Positions 5,828 through 13,060 of a stretch of DNA of 13,060 nt are shown here, one piece after another (within the stretch, counting starts at the first letter, position 1; the number at the start of each line of letters is the position of its first letter). The notes beneath the pieces were generated by a model. It saw nothing but the letters and a program-made list of their open reading frames with translations. It was not told the DNA's origin and ran no database searches. The translations under genes and the position numbers were made by a program. This stretch comes from an uncultured Desulfobacterium sp. (GTDB taxonomy: Bacteria; Desulfobacterota; Desulfobacteria; Desulfobacterales; Desulfobacteraceae). The stretch lies in contig CAKZLA010000024.1 of assembly GCA_937124525.1 (NCBI GenBank), forward strand, positions 1 through 13,060. Direction: 5' to 3'.

Positions 5828-7390
5828 GTGGTGATCATTAATGACAAGGAGTTCTTCCACCAAGCGTCCAAACGAATCTGCGGTAACTTGGACGCAAAAA
5901 ACATGCTGACAGACATCCGCAAGTATCTTGAAAATTTCATGCCCGCTCAAACCCTGGATTTAAATACATACGAGCCGGAAAACCGGATACTTAGCAATAT
6001 CGCTTCTGCAAGTTTCTATTCTGAAACGCCATCGTATTATCCGGTCAAGTTGTCCAAAGAAGCCGCACTATTCGTTGAAAAAGGTCATTATGGCCCGGTG
6101 GTTAGCATGATTAACCGATCAGAAATGCAGCCAGTGGCAAAACAGTTTGAATTGAAAGCAAAACAATCCCCCCTTTGCTTTTTGCTACTACACCTGAAAG
6201 TAGCCGGTAAAAGGTTTGGTGAACTTGTGATTTCAGCACAGGGGCGAGACTTGTTTTGCAAAGAACACGCTCATTTGCTGGAACTTCTACACGATCCTTT
6301 TGCCATTGCCATTGCAAACATCTTAAAGCACCAGGAAGTCCTACGCCTGCAAAAGAAGCTATCCGATGACTACCGCTATCTGGCCAGGGAGTTGCGCCAG
6401 ATTTCAGGGACAGAAATTATTGGTGAAGAGTATGGACTAAAACCCATCATGGAAATGGTTCGACAAGTGGCCCCATTGAATAGCCATGTGTTGCTCTTGG
6501 GGGAAACCGGCGTGGGAAAAGAGGTTATTGCCAACGCAATTCACTATTCTTCGCTACGGCACAGCGGTCCATTTATAAAGGTCAATTGTGGAGCATTACC
6601 CGAAAACCTGGTTGACAGTGAACTCTTCGGCCATGAAAAGGGGGCTTACACTGGTGCCGGAACAGCCCGTCGAGGCCGATTTGAGAGGGCTCATGGCGGC
6701 ACGATTTTTCTCGATGAAATTGGTGATCTTCCCCTTTCTGCACAAACACGGCTTTTACGCGTAATGCAGGACAAAACCATCGAACGGGTGGGAGGCAGGG
6801 ACCCAATCAAGGTGGATATTCGCATCATCTCCGCCACACACAGGGACCTGCAACAGATGGTTCTTGAAAAATCCTTTAGAGAAGATTTGTGGTTCCGGCT
6901 CAACGTGTTTCCAATAACGATCCCGCCGTTGCGACATCGAAAAGCTGATATCCCTGATCTGGTTAAGCACTTCGTCCAAAAGAAATGCCAAGAGATTAGA
7001 ATTCCAGTCCATCCGACGATCTCGTCGATTCAAATAAAAAAGCTAATAGAACATGATTGGCCCGGGAATGTGAGGGAGTTGGAAAATTCAGTTGAGAGAG
7101 CTCTTATACATGCCTTAGCCGGCACTCCTAATGGAGGACTAATTTTTGATGGTATAGGCAGGCCGCATCTGCAATCCCATCCTCTATGCCCCAGTCTCGA
7201 ACAAGACGTGTTAACCCTGGATGAGGTGATGTGGAATCATATCGAAAATGTTCTCTTGTTGTGTAACAACAGAATCAATGGCCCAAATGGGGCTGCCTGC
7301 CGTTTGGGTGTAAACCCCAGTACACTCAGGCACCGCATGCGTAAACTTGGCATCACGTTTGGAAAAAGAAGAGAAGTAACTGGAAATTAG
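5828..7390 (+). CDS. Sigma-54-dependent transcriptional activator (GAF-AAA+-Fis)
   Basis: Enhancer-binding proteins of this type use ATP to open promoters held by sigma-54 RNA polymerase. The 520-residue product has three parts. Residues 1-185 resemble a GAF-like sensor (LCFLLLHLKVAGKRFGELVIS) followed by a helical linker. The AAA+ domain covers about 195-430, with Walker A GETGVGKE (near 224), the sigma-54 contact loop GAYTGA (near 271, a tyrosine variant of GAFTGA), Walker B GGTIFLDEIGDLP (near 290), the arginine-finger region FREDLWFRLNVFPI and sensor II WPGNVRELENSVERA. A Fis-type helix-turn-helix ends the protein (GAACRLGVNPSTLRHRMRKL). There is no phospho-receiver domain, so it probably responds to a small ligand through the GAF part. 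The start is GTG 5828 or GTG 5831; GGGAG (5819-5823) is better spaced for 5831. The gene is divergent from the Tsx-like channel gene. Confidence 0.93.
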   Translation: MVIINDKEFFHQASKRICGNLDAKNMLTDIRKYLENFMPAQTLDLNTYEPENRILSNIASASFYSETPSYYPVKLSKEAALFVEKGHYGPVVSMINRSEMQPVAKQFELKAKQSPLCFLLLHLKVAGKRFGELVISAQGRDLFCKEHAHLLELLHDPFAIAIANILKHQEVLRLQKKLSDDYRYLARELRQISGTEIIGEEYGLKPIMEMVRQVAPLNSHVLLLGETGVGKEVIANAIHYSSLRHSGPFIKVNCGALPENLVDSELFGHEKGAYTGAGTARRGRFERAHGGTIFLDEIGDLPLSAQTRLLRVMQDKTIERVGGRDPIKVDIRIISATHRDLQQMVLEKSFREDLWFRLNVFPITIPPLRHRKADIPDLVKHFVQKKCQEIRIPVHPTISSIQIKKLIEHDWPGNVRELENSVERALIHALAGTPNGGLIFDGIGRPHLQSHPLCPSLEQDVLTLDEVMWNHIENVLLLCNNRINGPNGAACRLGVNPSTLRHRMRKLGITFGKRREVTGN

Positions 7391-7501
7391 CTTGGTGCAG
7401 TTCAGGAACAAAGTGATCATTGTCAAAATTTTTGATGTGTATTCAATACCTCAATAATAGATCACGAAAGCATAAATTAGAGGGGGTCATCAAGATTCAA
7501 C

Positions 7502-8206
7502 CTAAGATATATTCTTCAGAAATTCATGATCATATACTTGCAATTCTTCAAGCGTATAGAGACGATCGTCCCGATAAAAATTTCCAAGATGTTCTTTTTT
7601 CTTGGTATCCATGCTGATAACCGGATTACCGACCTTCATGTATTCCGATTTGAGCCTCACAATATTATCGAATTGCTCATTCCGATCCGGTACACTTTTT
7701 TTCAAAGATTGACGCTTTTGTGATTTGCGCAGGCGATAATCATGTCTTTTGAGTAATTGACGGACAACATTCCGGCTTACTTTGACGTCATAATCGTTTT
7801 CCAGGGCTTCGACAATCTCCCATCCACGCAGGTTCGTCCATCGGACTTTCTCATTCATAGGATCTCCTGCTGTATGATCACGCAGCACACTCAGAAATTG
7901 TTCATCTATTTCAGGGTTGGAAAACCAATACGGTTTGCGTCCACCACCAGACTTACGTATTTTGGAAAATTCAGCTGGCGTTTTTCCAATACTCTCTTGT
8001 ACTGTACGCATAGGCAAACCAGTGACTTCTGCAGCACCCTTACACACCGTTTTTTTGCTGCACCCTAAAATTTTGGCAATATAATTTTGACCGCCATGCC
8101 CCAATTTAAAGGCTTCTATGCCAGCATACCTCCGGCGGTCTCGTTCGTTCAAACTTTCATAAAATCCGGTTATCACAGCTTCAGCTTCTGGGGAATAAAA
8201 TTGCAT
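7502..8206 (-). pseudogene. ISAzo13-family transposase, 3'-truncated
   Basis: The 234-residue reading matches the N-terminal half of ISAzo13-type transposases: a helix-turn-helix region with a basic linker (GGGRKPYWFSNPEIDEQFLS), DHTAGDPMNEKVRWTNLRGW, SRNVVRQLLKRHDYRLRKSQ, and PVISMDTKKKEHLGNFYRDD with the first catalytic aspartate (D200). Similarity ends at VYDHEF near 7520 and the frame closes eleven bases into unrelated DNA. Full proteins are about 400 residues or more; the second catalytic aspartate and the glutamate are missing, so it is inactive. No terminal repeat was found on the truncated side. An 8-base inverted pair, ATGAGTCC (8208-8215) and GGACTCAT (8297-8304), lies beyond the 5' end but is too short to call as an IS end. 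The sigma-54 activator gene ends 111 bases from the broken end. Confidence 0.85.
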
Positions 8207-8598
8207 GATGAGTCCATTTAAAATTTTTTAAAAGCTGAATTTACAATATATTATTGACTTTGCAAACCCTAAAAATCAAAAAGGGCATGTTATTTCGGAC
8301 TCATTCCTAAATCAGAAATTTGACTTGAATTTCGGCATCATTAATATAACCTACAGAAGTATTTTTATTTTTTGGGGTTCTTACTCCAATCGAGTCTAAA
8401 TTAAAAAACGAAAAAGTCTTGAGTTTATTTAGCTTTTTACCCGCACAGGTCGAAAGTTTTAGCTCAAAAAGTACCCTTTTTTTAAAACTTAAACCGATAT
8501 TTTTGGGGATAAAATGGCGTTTTAAGAAGGCTTTACAGAATGCTAAAGGCAAAGTCCTTAATTCCAACCAGAAAATGCATCGGATAAACCGTTGCTGA
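8207..8598. other. AT-rich stretch without a gene
   Basis: Between the transposase start and the next coding remnant I find no supportable gene. A minus-strand frame (8307-8567) exists, but it is lysine- and phenylalanine-rich low-complexity sequence with no recognisable motif or ribosome binding site. The stretch probably contains the outer end of the ISAzo13-type element and the breakpoint that removed the 5' part of the gene ending at 8913. Confidence 0.4.
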
Positions 8599-8913
8599 CT
8601 ACTTCGAGCTCCTGGTTACCGTGAACTTCACAATCAAACTGCGTTTGCTTGTGAGGCCCACGGTGCCGGTCAGCACCGCGTTAAATTATTCAATGAAATA
8701 TCCAAAACTGATGTTCATCCCAAATTTCTGGAAAAACTGAGGGTCAGCATGGAGAAATATTATTGCCAGCGTGTCGACGATACGTTGTTATTCCTGATTC
8801 GACAAATAAAAGACTCAAGGGAAATCTATAATGAAAAAGTAAAAGAAGCTGACAAAGTTAAAAAGGTATTGGTTGATATGGGCATTGAAGAAAGTGTCTT
8901 TGACTGCTTGTAA
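8599..8913 (+). pseudogene. 3' remnant of an unidentified gene upstream of the hydrolase
   Basis: The frame is open from 8599 (after TGA 8596-8598) to the stop at 8911 and reads like real protein: APGYRELHNQTAFACEAHGA, then GQHRVKLFNEISKTDVHPKF, then a charged helical tail (FLIRQIKDSREIYNEKVKEA ... VLVDMGIEESVFDCL). There is no start codon with a ribosome binding site; the first in-frame ATG is 8749, in the middle of the conserved-looking part. I do not recognise the family. It ends 50 bases before the alpha/beta hydrolase and on the same strand, so it was probably the preceding operon gene, cut at its 5' side by the event that left the ISAzo13 remnant. An alternative is a short protein starting at 8749 (54 residues). 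Confidence 0.5.
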
Positions 8914-8963
8914 TAACCAAATTAGGTCAATGTTTTCATAAATCCATATTTTAAGGAGGCACA

Positions 8964-9938
8964 ATGTTATTTGTTACAAACAGAACTCCAAGGCAGTCGA
9001 ACCGAACCCGGTTGAACCGGAAAATTAGTTTTGATCTTCAGGATACTTGTGCTTCACAGCACATGTATTTCTGTGAGCAGAAAGCAGCAGATGACTATGT
9101 GGAAATTGGGAACAAGGCTTTTTTTACCCGGCTGAAGAATCTGCCTGGTGAGACTCAGATTCTCTTCTATATCCATGGATTCAATAACACAGGAGAAAAG
9201 GACATCTTTCCAAGGGCAAACCGTATCCAGGAGCTTTTTGACGAAGTGGGCGGCAAGGATTTGGTTTATGTGGTTCCCCTGATATGGCCATGCGACAATG
9301 ATCCCGCCCTTGCAATTATAGACGATTACTGGGATGATCAGGATGCCGCCGATGCCAGCGGAATGGCCTTCTCCAGGTTTCTGGGAAAATTTGAGAAGTG
9401 GCGGAGCCATAGGGATCAGTTGCTGGACCCCTGCTACAAAAGGATCAATATCTTGGCCCACTCAATGGGAAACCGGGTGCTGCAGAATGCTCTGAATAAA
9501 TGGGCAAGCGATCACAATAACGGCCAGATGCCCTTGATTTTCAGGAATATCTTCATGGTGGCTGCAGATGTGAAGAACAATACCCTGGAAAATGGAAAAA
9601 CGGGCCAATATATCCCTGATGCAGCAAGGAATGTGGTTGTCTATTTTGCCAAGGATGATATGGCCATGCCTGCCAGCAAGGTCGCCAACCTGAAAAACAG
9701 GTCCCTGTCAAAACGGATGGGGATGACAGGTCCGAAAAATATTGATCTCCTACCGGACAATGTATATGAGGCCGACTGTGATAATTTCAATAACTACTGT
9801 GACTACCCCAAAGGGCATAGTTATTTCCTTGACTGTCCCGAGTATAAAATAAGTCCGGTATTGAGACATATGGCGGCAGCCGTTGCAACAGGGCGGGTGC
9901 AACCGGACGAACGGCATATTGAATTGAAAAAACCATGA
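8964..9938 (+). CDS. Alpha/beta hydrolase, DUF900-like
   Basis: A 324-residue cytoplasmic protein with no signal peptide or membrane helix. The serine-hydrolase elements appear in order: oxyanion strand FYIHGFN (residues 68-74), nucleophile elbow AHSMGN with S167, an acid in VVYFAKDDMA (D231 or D232) and the histidine in KGHSYFLD (H285). The layout matches DUF900-type hydrolases, whose substrates are mostly unknown. AAGGAGG lies 5 bases before the ATG, a strong start. The gene sits in a directional set: an unidentified gene before it (50-base gap) and a metallophosphoesterase start after it (17-base gap), so it was part of an operon of probable accessory function. It is the only intact member left. 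The product may be an esterase or lipase; I cannot name its substrate. Confidence 0.85.
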   Translation: MLFVTNRTPRQSNRTRLNRKISFDLQDTCASQHMYFCEQKAADDYVEIGNKAFFTRLKNLPGETQILFYIHGFNNTGEKDIFPRANRIQELFDEVGGKDLVYVVPLIWPCDNDPALAIIDDYWDDQDAADASGMAFSRFLGKFEKWRSHRDQLLDPCYKRINILAHSMGNRVLQNALNKWASDHNNGQMPLIFRNIFMVAADVKNNTLENGKTGQYIPDAARNVVVYFAKDDMAMPASKVANLKNRSLSKRMGMTGPKNIDLLPDNVYEADCDNFNNYCDYPKGHSYFLDCPEYKISPVLRHMAAAVATGRVQPDERHIELKKP

Positions 9939-9955
9939 GAGGAAACAATCAGCGT

Positions 9956-10021
9956 ATGAAAATTCTTCATTTAAGCGATTTGCATGTTACCTTTGATGTA
10001 GCCCACAACTTGAGCTACTGA
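9956..10021 (+). pseudogene. Metallophosphoesterase, first codons only
   Basis: ATG 9956 opens MKILHLSDLHV, the first strand and metal-binding D-x-H motif of calcineurin-like phosphoesterases. After V11 the sequence becomes reversed tnpA DNA and the frame ends at TGA 10019-10021. GAGG lies about 15 bases before the ATG, and the gene starts 17 bases after the hydrolase stop, so it was co-transcribed. The remaining several hundred bases of a normal gene were lost by a deletion joining it to the IS200-type element. Confidence 0.75.
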
Positions 10022-10237
10022 ATATTTTGGTGGTATGGCAAATAAGAATGTGCACATGGTCCGGCATTAGATGCCCCTCCAAAATCTCACTTTCTCTATC
10101 TTTTACCAAATCCTTCAAAAGTTACCAAGGTACTCGCGAAGATCCCCGAACAACTGTTTCTTCCGATATTTTGGAATCCACGTTATATGGTATTTACATT
10201 CCCAACGACTATGGTTTAAACTGCATACACTCTTCAT
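9989..10237 (-). pseudogene. tnpA: IS200/IS605 TnpA (Y1 HUH transposase), broken
   Basis: TnpA of this family is a small single-strand transposase using an HUH motif and one tyrosine. ATG 10237, with AGGAGA 8 bases before it, opens MKSVCSLNHSRWECKYHITW and IPKYRKKQLFGDLREYLGN, a standard N-terminus. The reading then shifts frame near 10120 to LLKDLVKDRESEILEGHLMP and DHVHILI, which carries the catalytic HxH, and shifts back for PPKYSVAQVVGYIKG. It stops at 9989, where the metallophosphoesterase fragment begins. The two indels and the loss of the C-terminal third, including the catalytic tyrosine, make it inactive. The matching end hairpin lies at 10324-10342. Confidence 0.85.
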
Positions 10238-10323
10238 TAAAATCTCTCCTTTTAGAACTTTGACGGTTCACTATGGAGTGATTTTATTAAAGAGTTTCCC
10301 GTAAAAGTCAAACTTTTGTGGGT

Positions 10324-10342
10324 CCCCCGGCAAAGCCGGGGG
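10324..10342. repeat. Subterminal hairpin of the IS200/IS605 remnant
   Basis: CCCCCGGC and GCCGGGGG form a perfect 8-bp stem with an AAA loop, about 87 bases upstream of the tnpA start. Such hairpins near the element ends are what TnpA recognises, so this marks the left end of the element; the exact end base is not certain. The hairpin could also act as a terminator before the ATPase gene, though a T-run directly after it is short. Confidence 0.65.
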
Positions 10343-10369
10343 TTTACTTTTGATTAATTAAATAAAATA

Positions 10370-11475
10370 AGCATCAAAGGTTTCAAGTCCATTAGAGAGT
10401 TGAACGATTTGGAACTGGGTAATCTAAATGTTGTTATTGGCGCCAATGGAGCCGGGAAAAGTAATTTTGTTCAGGTTTTTAGAATGCTGATGGCAATGAC
10501 CCGGAAGAACTTTACTAAGTTTATTCTTGAACAGGGTGGTGCAGATAATTTTCTTTTTAATGGCCCAAAAATAACCCCAAAAATTGACATAGCATTTGAA
10601 TTTGAATCTTTCAGTTCTTATGCAGAAGGCCCGAACCAATACAGGTTTGAACTAACCCCAACGGCAGATGAAAGGTTTTTAATCAATGAAGAACGTGAAT
10701 ATGTAACGACTAACTGGCGGTCTTATGGGAGTCCTTCTGAAGAAAGTCGGTTATATGATGAACGCAATGATAAATCGGCGAATGGAGATTTCAATGGTGT
10801 TGGTCATTTTGTTTATCAATCAATTTCCGACTGGATGGTTTACCATTTCCACGATACCAGTTCCTTGGCCCCTATGCGACGGTCAGAAATTATTGAAGAT
10901 CATCATACTTTAAGGGGAGATGCCGCAAACATTGCTCCATTTCTGCTGAATCTCAAAAGCAACGAATCTTATAACAAAAACTACACTGAGATAGTCGATG
11001 CAATTCGCGTTGTTATTCCTTTCTTTGATGACTTTCGACTCGATGTACACTGGGGGAAGCTGAAAAGAAAAAGCTTAGCTGGACACAAAAAGGTTCTGAC
11101 TTTCCAATGCAACCGTATCATCTTTCCGACGGCTCTATTAGATTTATCTGTCTTGCTACAGCGCTACTGCAACCATATCCGCCATCAACAATTATCATTG
11201 ATGAGCCGGAACTTGGACTTCATCCTGAAGCAATTTCCATTCTGGCTGAATTGATTCAAGTCGCTTCCACAAGGACACAGGTGATTGTGGCAACTCAATC
11301 CCCGGCCCTTGTGGATCAGTTTGCCATTCAAGATATTATTGTTGTCAACCGCGAAGATGGGGCGTCAACATTCAAGCGGCTGAAGGAAGAAGACTTCTCG
11401 GAATGGTTGAAAAACTATTCTGTCGGTGAACTCTGGACAAAGAATGTAATTGTCGGAGGGCCGGTCTATGAGTAG
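10370..11475 (+). pseudogene. AAA_21-type ATPase (RecF/OLD-like), frameshifted and lacking its start
   Basis: Single-subunit ATPases of this type occur in accessory and defence-type gene pairs. The frame reads SIKGFKSIRELNDLELGNLN, then Walker A VVIGANGAGKSN (10430-10465). It continues to about 11060, shifts by -1 (or +2), and continues as LSWTQKGSDFPMQPYHLSDG (LSDG motif), Walker B TIIIDEPELGLHP and ATQSPALVDQF, ending VGGPVYE. The shift falls in an A-rich run, AAAAGAAAAAG (11063-11073). No ATG precedes the first strand: the frame is open only from 10358 after the IS200 end, and TTG 10400 would lose two strands. Its stop overlaps the ATG of a DUF4276-like gene by 8 bases, the usual partner. 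I consider it dead; recoding or a sequencing error at the A-run is possible. Confidence 0.8.
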
Positions 11476-11608
11476 TTGCATTGAGGTGATGGTTACAGTT
11501 GAAAGGAAAACCGAAGAAATTTTTATCAAAAAAACTTGTGAGTCCATATTTTGCACGGAACAATACCATGAGCACAAAAAAATGGGTTGTTTTTACCGGA
11601 ATCAATGA
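11468..11608 (+). pseudogene. DUF4276-like (TOPRIM-type) protein, 5' stub
   Basis: ATG 11468 overlaps the ATPase stop and gives MSSCIEVMVTVERKTEEIFI followed by KK, close to the first strand and helix of DUF4276 proteins, in which a VEG-x-TEE motif is normal (here VERKTEE, so the glycine is replaced). After about residue 24 the similarity is lost and the frame closes at 46 residues; the family is around 200 residues or more. The pairing with an AAA_21 ATPase is a recurrent arrangement. It is a degenerate remnant. The following 216 bases to the transporter start hold no gene I can support. Confidence 0.6.
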
Positions 11609-11824
11609 TAAATAAGGAGCGCAGACGCAGATGAAATAAATTGGACAGAAATAGCGCAGACCAATCTATAAAATCTGGTGGTTTATCTACAAGGAGCATT
11701 AAAGGTTTGATAGCTCGGCCCTATTTGACTTTTGATGCAGAGCGCAGTATATGGGCCAAAATGCAAGGCTATTGCGTTCAAATTATAAAATTTGCGATCC
11801 TAAAAACAAGGATGATTAAACCAT

Positions 11825-12739
11825 ATGACAACTTACATTAAACTGACCCTGACAGCCATTTTATGGGGAGGCACCTTTGTTGCCGGCAGACTCATTGCCT
11901 CGGATGTCTCACCGGTCAACGCGGCTTTTTTACGCTTTAGCATTGCGTCATTTTTTTTGGTAATTCTAACAAAAAAAATCGAAGGTACCTTTCCTGTGAT
12001 TTCCCGAAAACAGATCCTCCCCATATTTTTATTGGGGGCCACCGGCGTTTTCTTTTATAATATTCTTTTTTTTGAAGGACTCCGGCATATCCATGCCGGC
12101 AGGGCCGCATTGATCATTGCCATGAACCCCATTGTGATAAGTCTTTTGTCTGCACTGCTGTTCAAGGAAAAACTCAATTTCATCAGGGGGCTGGGAATCA
12201 TCCTGTCGGTGACCGGCGCCCTTGTGGTGATTTCCAACGGACAATTAACCGGCATGGTGGGATATCACATAGGCAAGGGAGAACTGCTGATTTTTGGATG
12301 TGTTGCCAGTTGGGTTAGCTATTCCCTCATCGGAAAGTCAATTATGGGGGCCTTATCTCCCCTTGCCTCCGTGTGCTACTCTTCAATGGCTGGTACCGCA
12401 CTTCTGGCAGTTCCTTTCCTGATCAATGGTCAATTTCATGAAATCATGACCTACACACTGCCGGACTGGTGCAACCTGTTTTATCTGGGATTTTTTGGCA
12501 CAGTACTTGGTTTTTTCTGGTATTATGAAGGCATCAATACCATCGGCCCCATGAAAGCCAGTGTTTTCATCAATGTGGTACCAGTCAGTGCCATTGTTTT
12601 GTCCTATTTTATTCTGGATGAACCCATCACCCCGTCTCTGTTTTCAGGTGGAGTGCTGGTGATCTCCGGTGTCTATGCAACCAATGCGTCGGACATGATC
12701 AAAAACACTCTGACAAGACTCACCCAGACCATGAGGTAA
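11825..12739 (+). CDS. EamA/DMT-superfamily exporter
   Basis: A 304-residue inner-membrane protein with about ten hydrophobic helices in two EamA repeats, the normal size and layout of drug/metabolite transporters. The first repeat runs from ILWGGTFVAGRLIASDVSPV to ALLFKEKLNFIRGLGIILSV; the second carries GFFGTVLGFFWYYEGINTIG and SYFILDEPITPSLFSGGVLV, both near-canonical. The ATG at 11825 follows AAGGATG by about 7 to 10 bases. Family members export amino acids, metabolites or drugs; the substrate cannot be inferred. The gene stands alone: the DUF4276 stub ends 216 bases upstream and the next gene is convergent. No frameshift or missing element is visible. Confidence 0.9.
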   Translation: MTTYIKLTLTAILWGGTFVAGRLIASDVSPVNAAFLRFSIASFFLVILTKKIEGTFPVISRKQILPIFLLGATGVFFYNILFFEGLRHIHAGRAALIIAMNPIVISLLSALLFKEKLNFIRGLGIILSVTGALVVISNGQLTGMVGYHIGKGELLIFGCVASWVSYSLIGKSIMGALSPLASVCYSSMAGTALLAVPFLINGQFHEIMTYTLPDWCNLFYLGFFGTVLGFFWYYEGINTIGPMKASVFINVVPVSAIVLSYFILDEPITPSLFSGGVLVISGVYATNASDMIKNTLTRLTQTMR

Positions 12740-12753
12740 TAATTTATGGCTCA

Positions 12754-12842
12754 TCACGGATTTGTGTGAAAATTCATGATTTAAAATGCGTAAACACTGA
12801 GAATTGCGCACCACAATCTATCCAAATCACACTAATTCGTGA
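12754..12842. repeat. 16-bp inverted repeat spanning 89 bp
   Basis: TCACGGATTTGTGTGA (12754-12769) and TCACACTAATTCGTGA (12827-12842) are complementary at 14 of 16 positions. The pair fills the gap between the convergent transporter and zinc-ribbon genes. It could be a bidirectional structured end region or a dispersed short repeat; no T-run marks a normal terminator. Confidence 0.55.
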
Positions 12843-12852
12843 AGACCCTAAT

Positions 12853-13047
12853 TTATTTGTCCTCAAGCATCTTTTCCACTTCAGACATTCTTGTTTTTAC
12901 CAGCTCTTCGGGAATATAAACCTCTCCACACTCCGGGCATCTTAAAACATCTGTAAAAAAACTATGGCCCAGATATTTGAAATCCGTTTTTTGGAATTCC
13001 AGCTTTTTTTCACATTTATGGCAGATTTTCACATTATTTTCAGGCAT
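12853..13047 (-). CDS. Small CxxC-CxxC redox/zinc-ribbon protein (DVU_1557-like)
   Basis: The 64-residue product has two metal-binding pairs, CHKC (residues 9-12) and CPEC (about 37-40), joined by the segment FQKTDFKYLGHSFFTDVLR and followed by GEVYIPEELVKTRMSEVEKM. This pattern matches small proteins I know from sulfate reducers as the DVU_1557-like redox family, which are often encoded with CoA ligase, radical-SAM and methyltransferase genes. A role in zinc or iron binding or electron transfer is inferred from the cysteines only. GGAAAG sits 7 bases before ATG 13047. The neighbours to the right lie outside the window, so I cannot test the expected gene context. The family name is from memory and less certain than the zinc-ribbon call. 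Confidence 0.75.
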   Translation of the reverse strand: MPENNVKICHKCEKKLEFQKTDFKYLGHSFFTDVLRCPECGEVYIPEELVKTRMSEVEKMLEDK

Positions 13048-13060
13048 TGATCAACTTTCC

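Noticed and set aside
10022..10304. Plus-strand frames between the phosphoesterase stub and the ATPase
   Set aside because: They are the antisense of a recognisable IS200/IS605 tnpA remnant.
11058..11076. Programmed -1 frameshift in the ATPase gene
   Set aside because: The A-run does not form a proper X-XXY-YYZ heptamer in the incoming frame, no stimulatory structure was evident, and the gene also lacks a start codon, so decay is simpler.
11641..11841. 66-codon plus-strand frame before the transporter
   Set aside because: It has no TM, domain or convincing ribosome binding site and overlaps the transporter start; treated as non-coding.

Overview
The window looks like chromosomal DNA of a Gram-negative, probably a Desulfobacterota (Desulfobacterales-like) bacterium. 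This is inferred from a predicted outer-membrane channel, a sigma-54 activator, a small CxxC/CxxC redox-type protein of a kind I associate with sulfate reducers, and the general protein character. No rRNA, tRNA or CRISPR array is visible. The accessory content is high: two MITE-like elements, two IS remnants, two complete toxin-antitoxin pairs and at least seven broken genes.

Layout. 1-1927 (minus strand): a MacB-type ABC exporter gene that has lost its Walker A region and runs off the left edge, preceded by a CDP-alcohol phosphatidyltransferase. 1928-2970: non-coding, repeat-rich DNA with a 121-bp MITE flanked by a 9-bp target duplication, a frameshifted hipA 5' remnant, and a 188-bp element with 25-bp terminal inverted repeats lying exactly where hipA breaks off. 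2899-4383 (plus): a Phd/VapC pair with a clear promoter-operator, then a HigB/HigA pair. 4626-7390: a Tsx-like outer-membrane protein gene (minus) divergent from a sigma-54 enhancer-binding regulator (plus). Between them are a near-consensus -24/-12 promoter facing the channel gene and three copies of a TCAYATRYGA palindrome at about -84, -106 and -134 from its predicted start. This is the best-supported regulatory circuit in the window. 7502-8206 (minus): a truncated ISAzo13-type transposase.

8599-11608 (plus) is a decaying accessory operon: the 3' end of an unidentified gene, an intact DUF900-like alpha/beta hydrolase, the first codons of a metallophosphoesterase, a reversed IS200/IS605 tnpA remnant with its end hairpin, a frameshifted AAA_21-type ATPase and a short stub of its usual DUF4276-type partner. 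Both gene sets resemble accessory or defence-type loci, but no function can be assigned. 11825-12739 is an intact EamA/DMT-family exporter, and 12853-13047 (minus) is the small zinc-ribbon/redox-type protein, with an inverted repeat between them.

Interpretation. The most worthwhile biology is (i) the sigma-54/activator/outer-membrane-channel switch, (ii) the two non-autonomous elements beside the toxin-antitoxin cluster, and (iii) the eroded hydrolase-phosphoesterase and ATPase-DUF4276 gene sets, which should be looked for intact in relatives.
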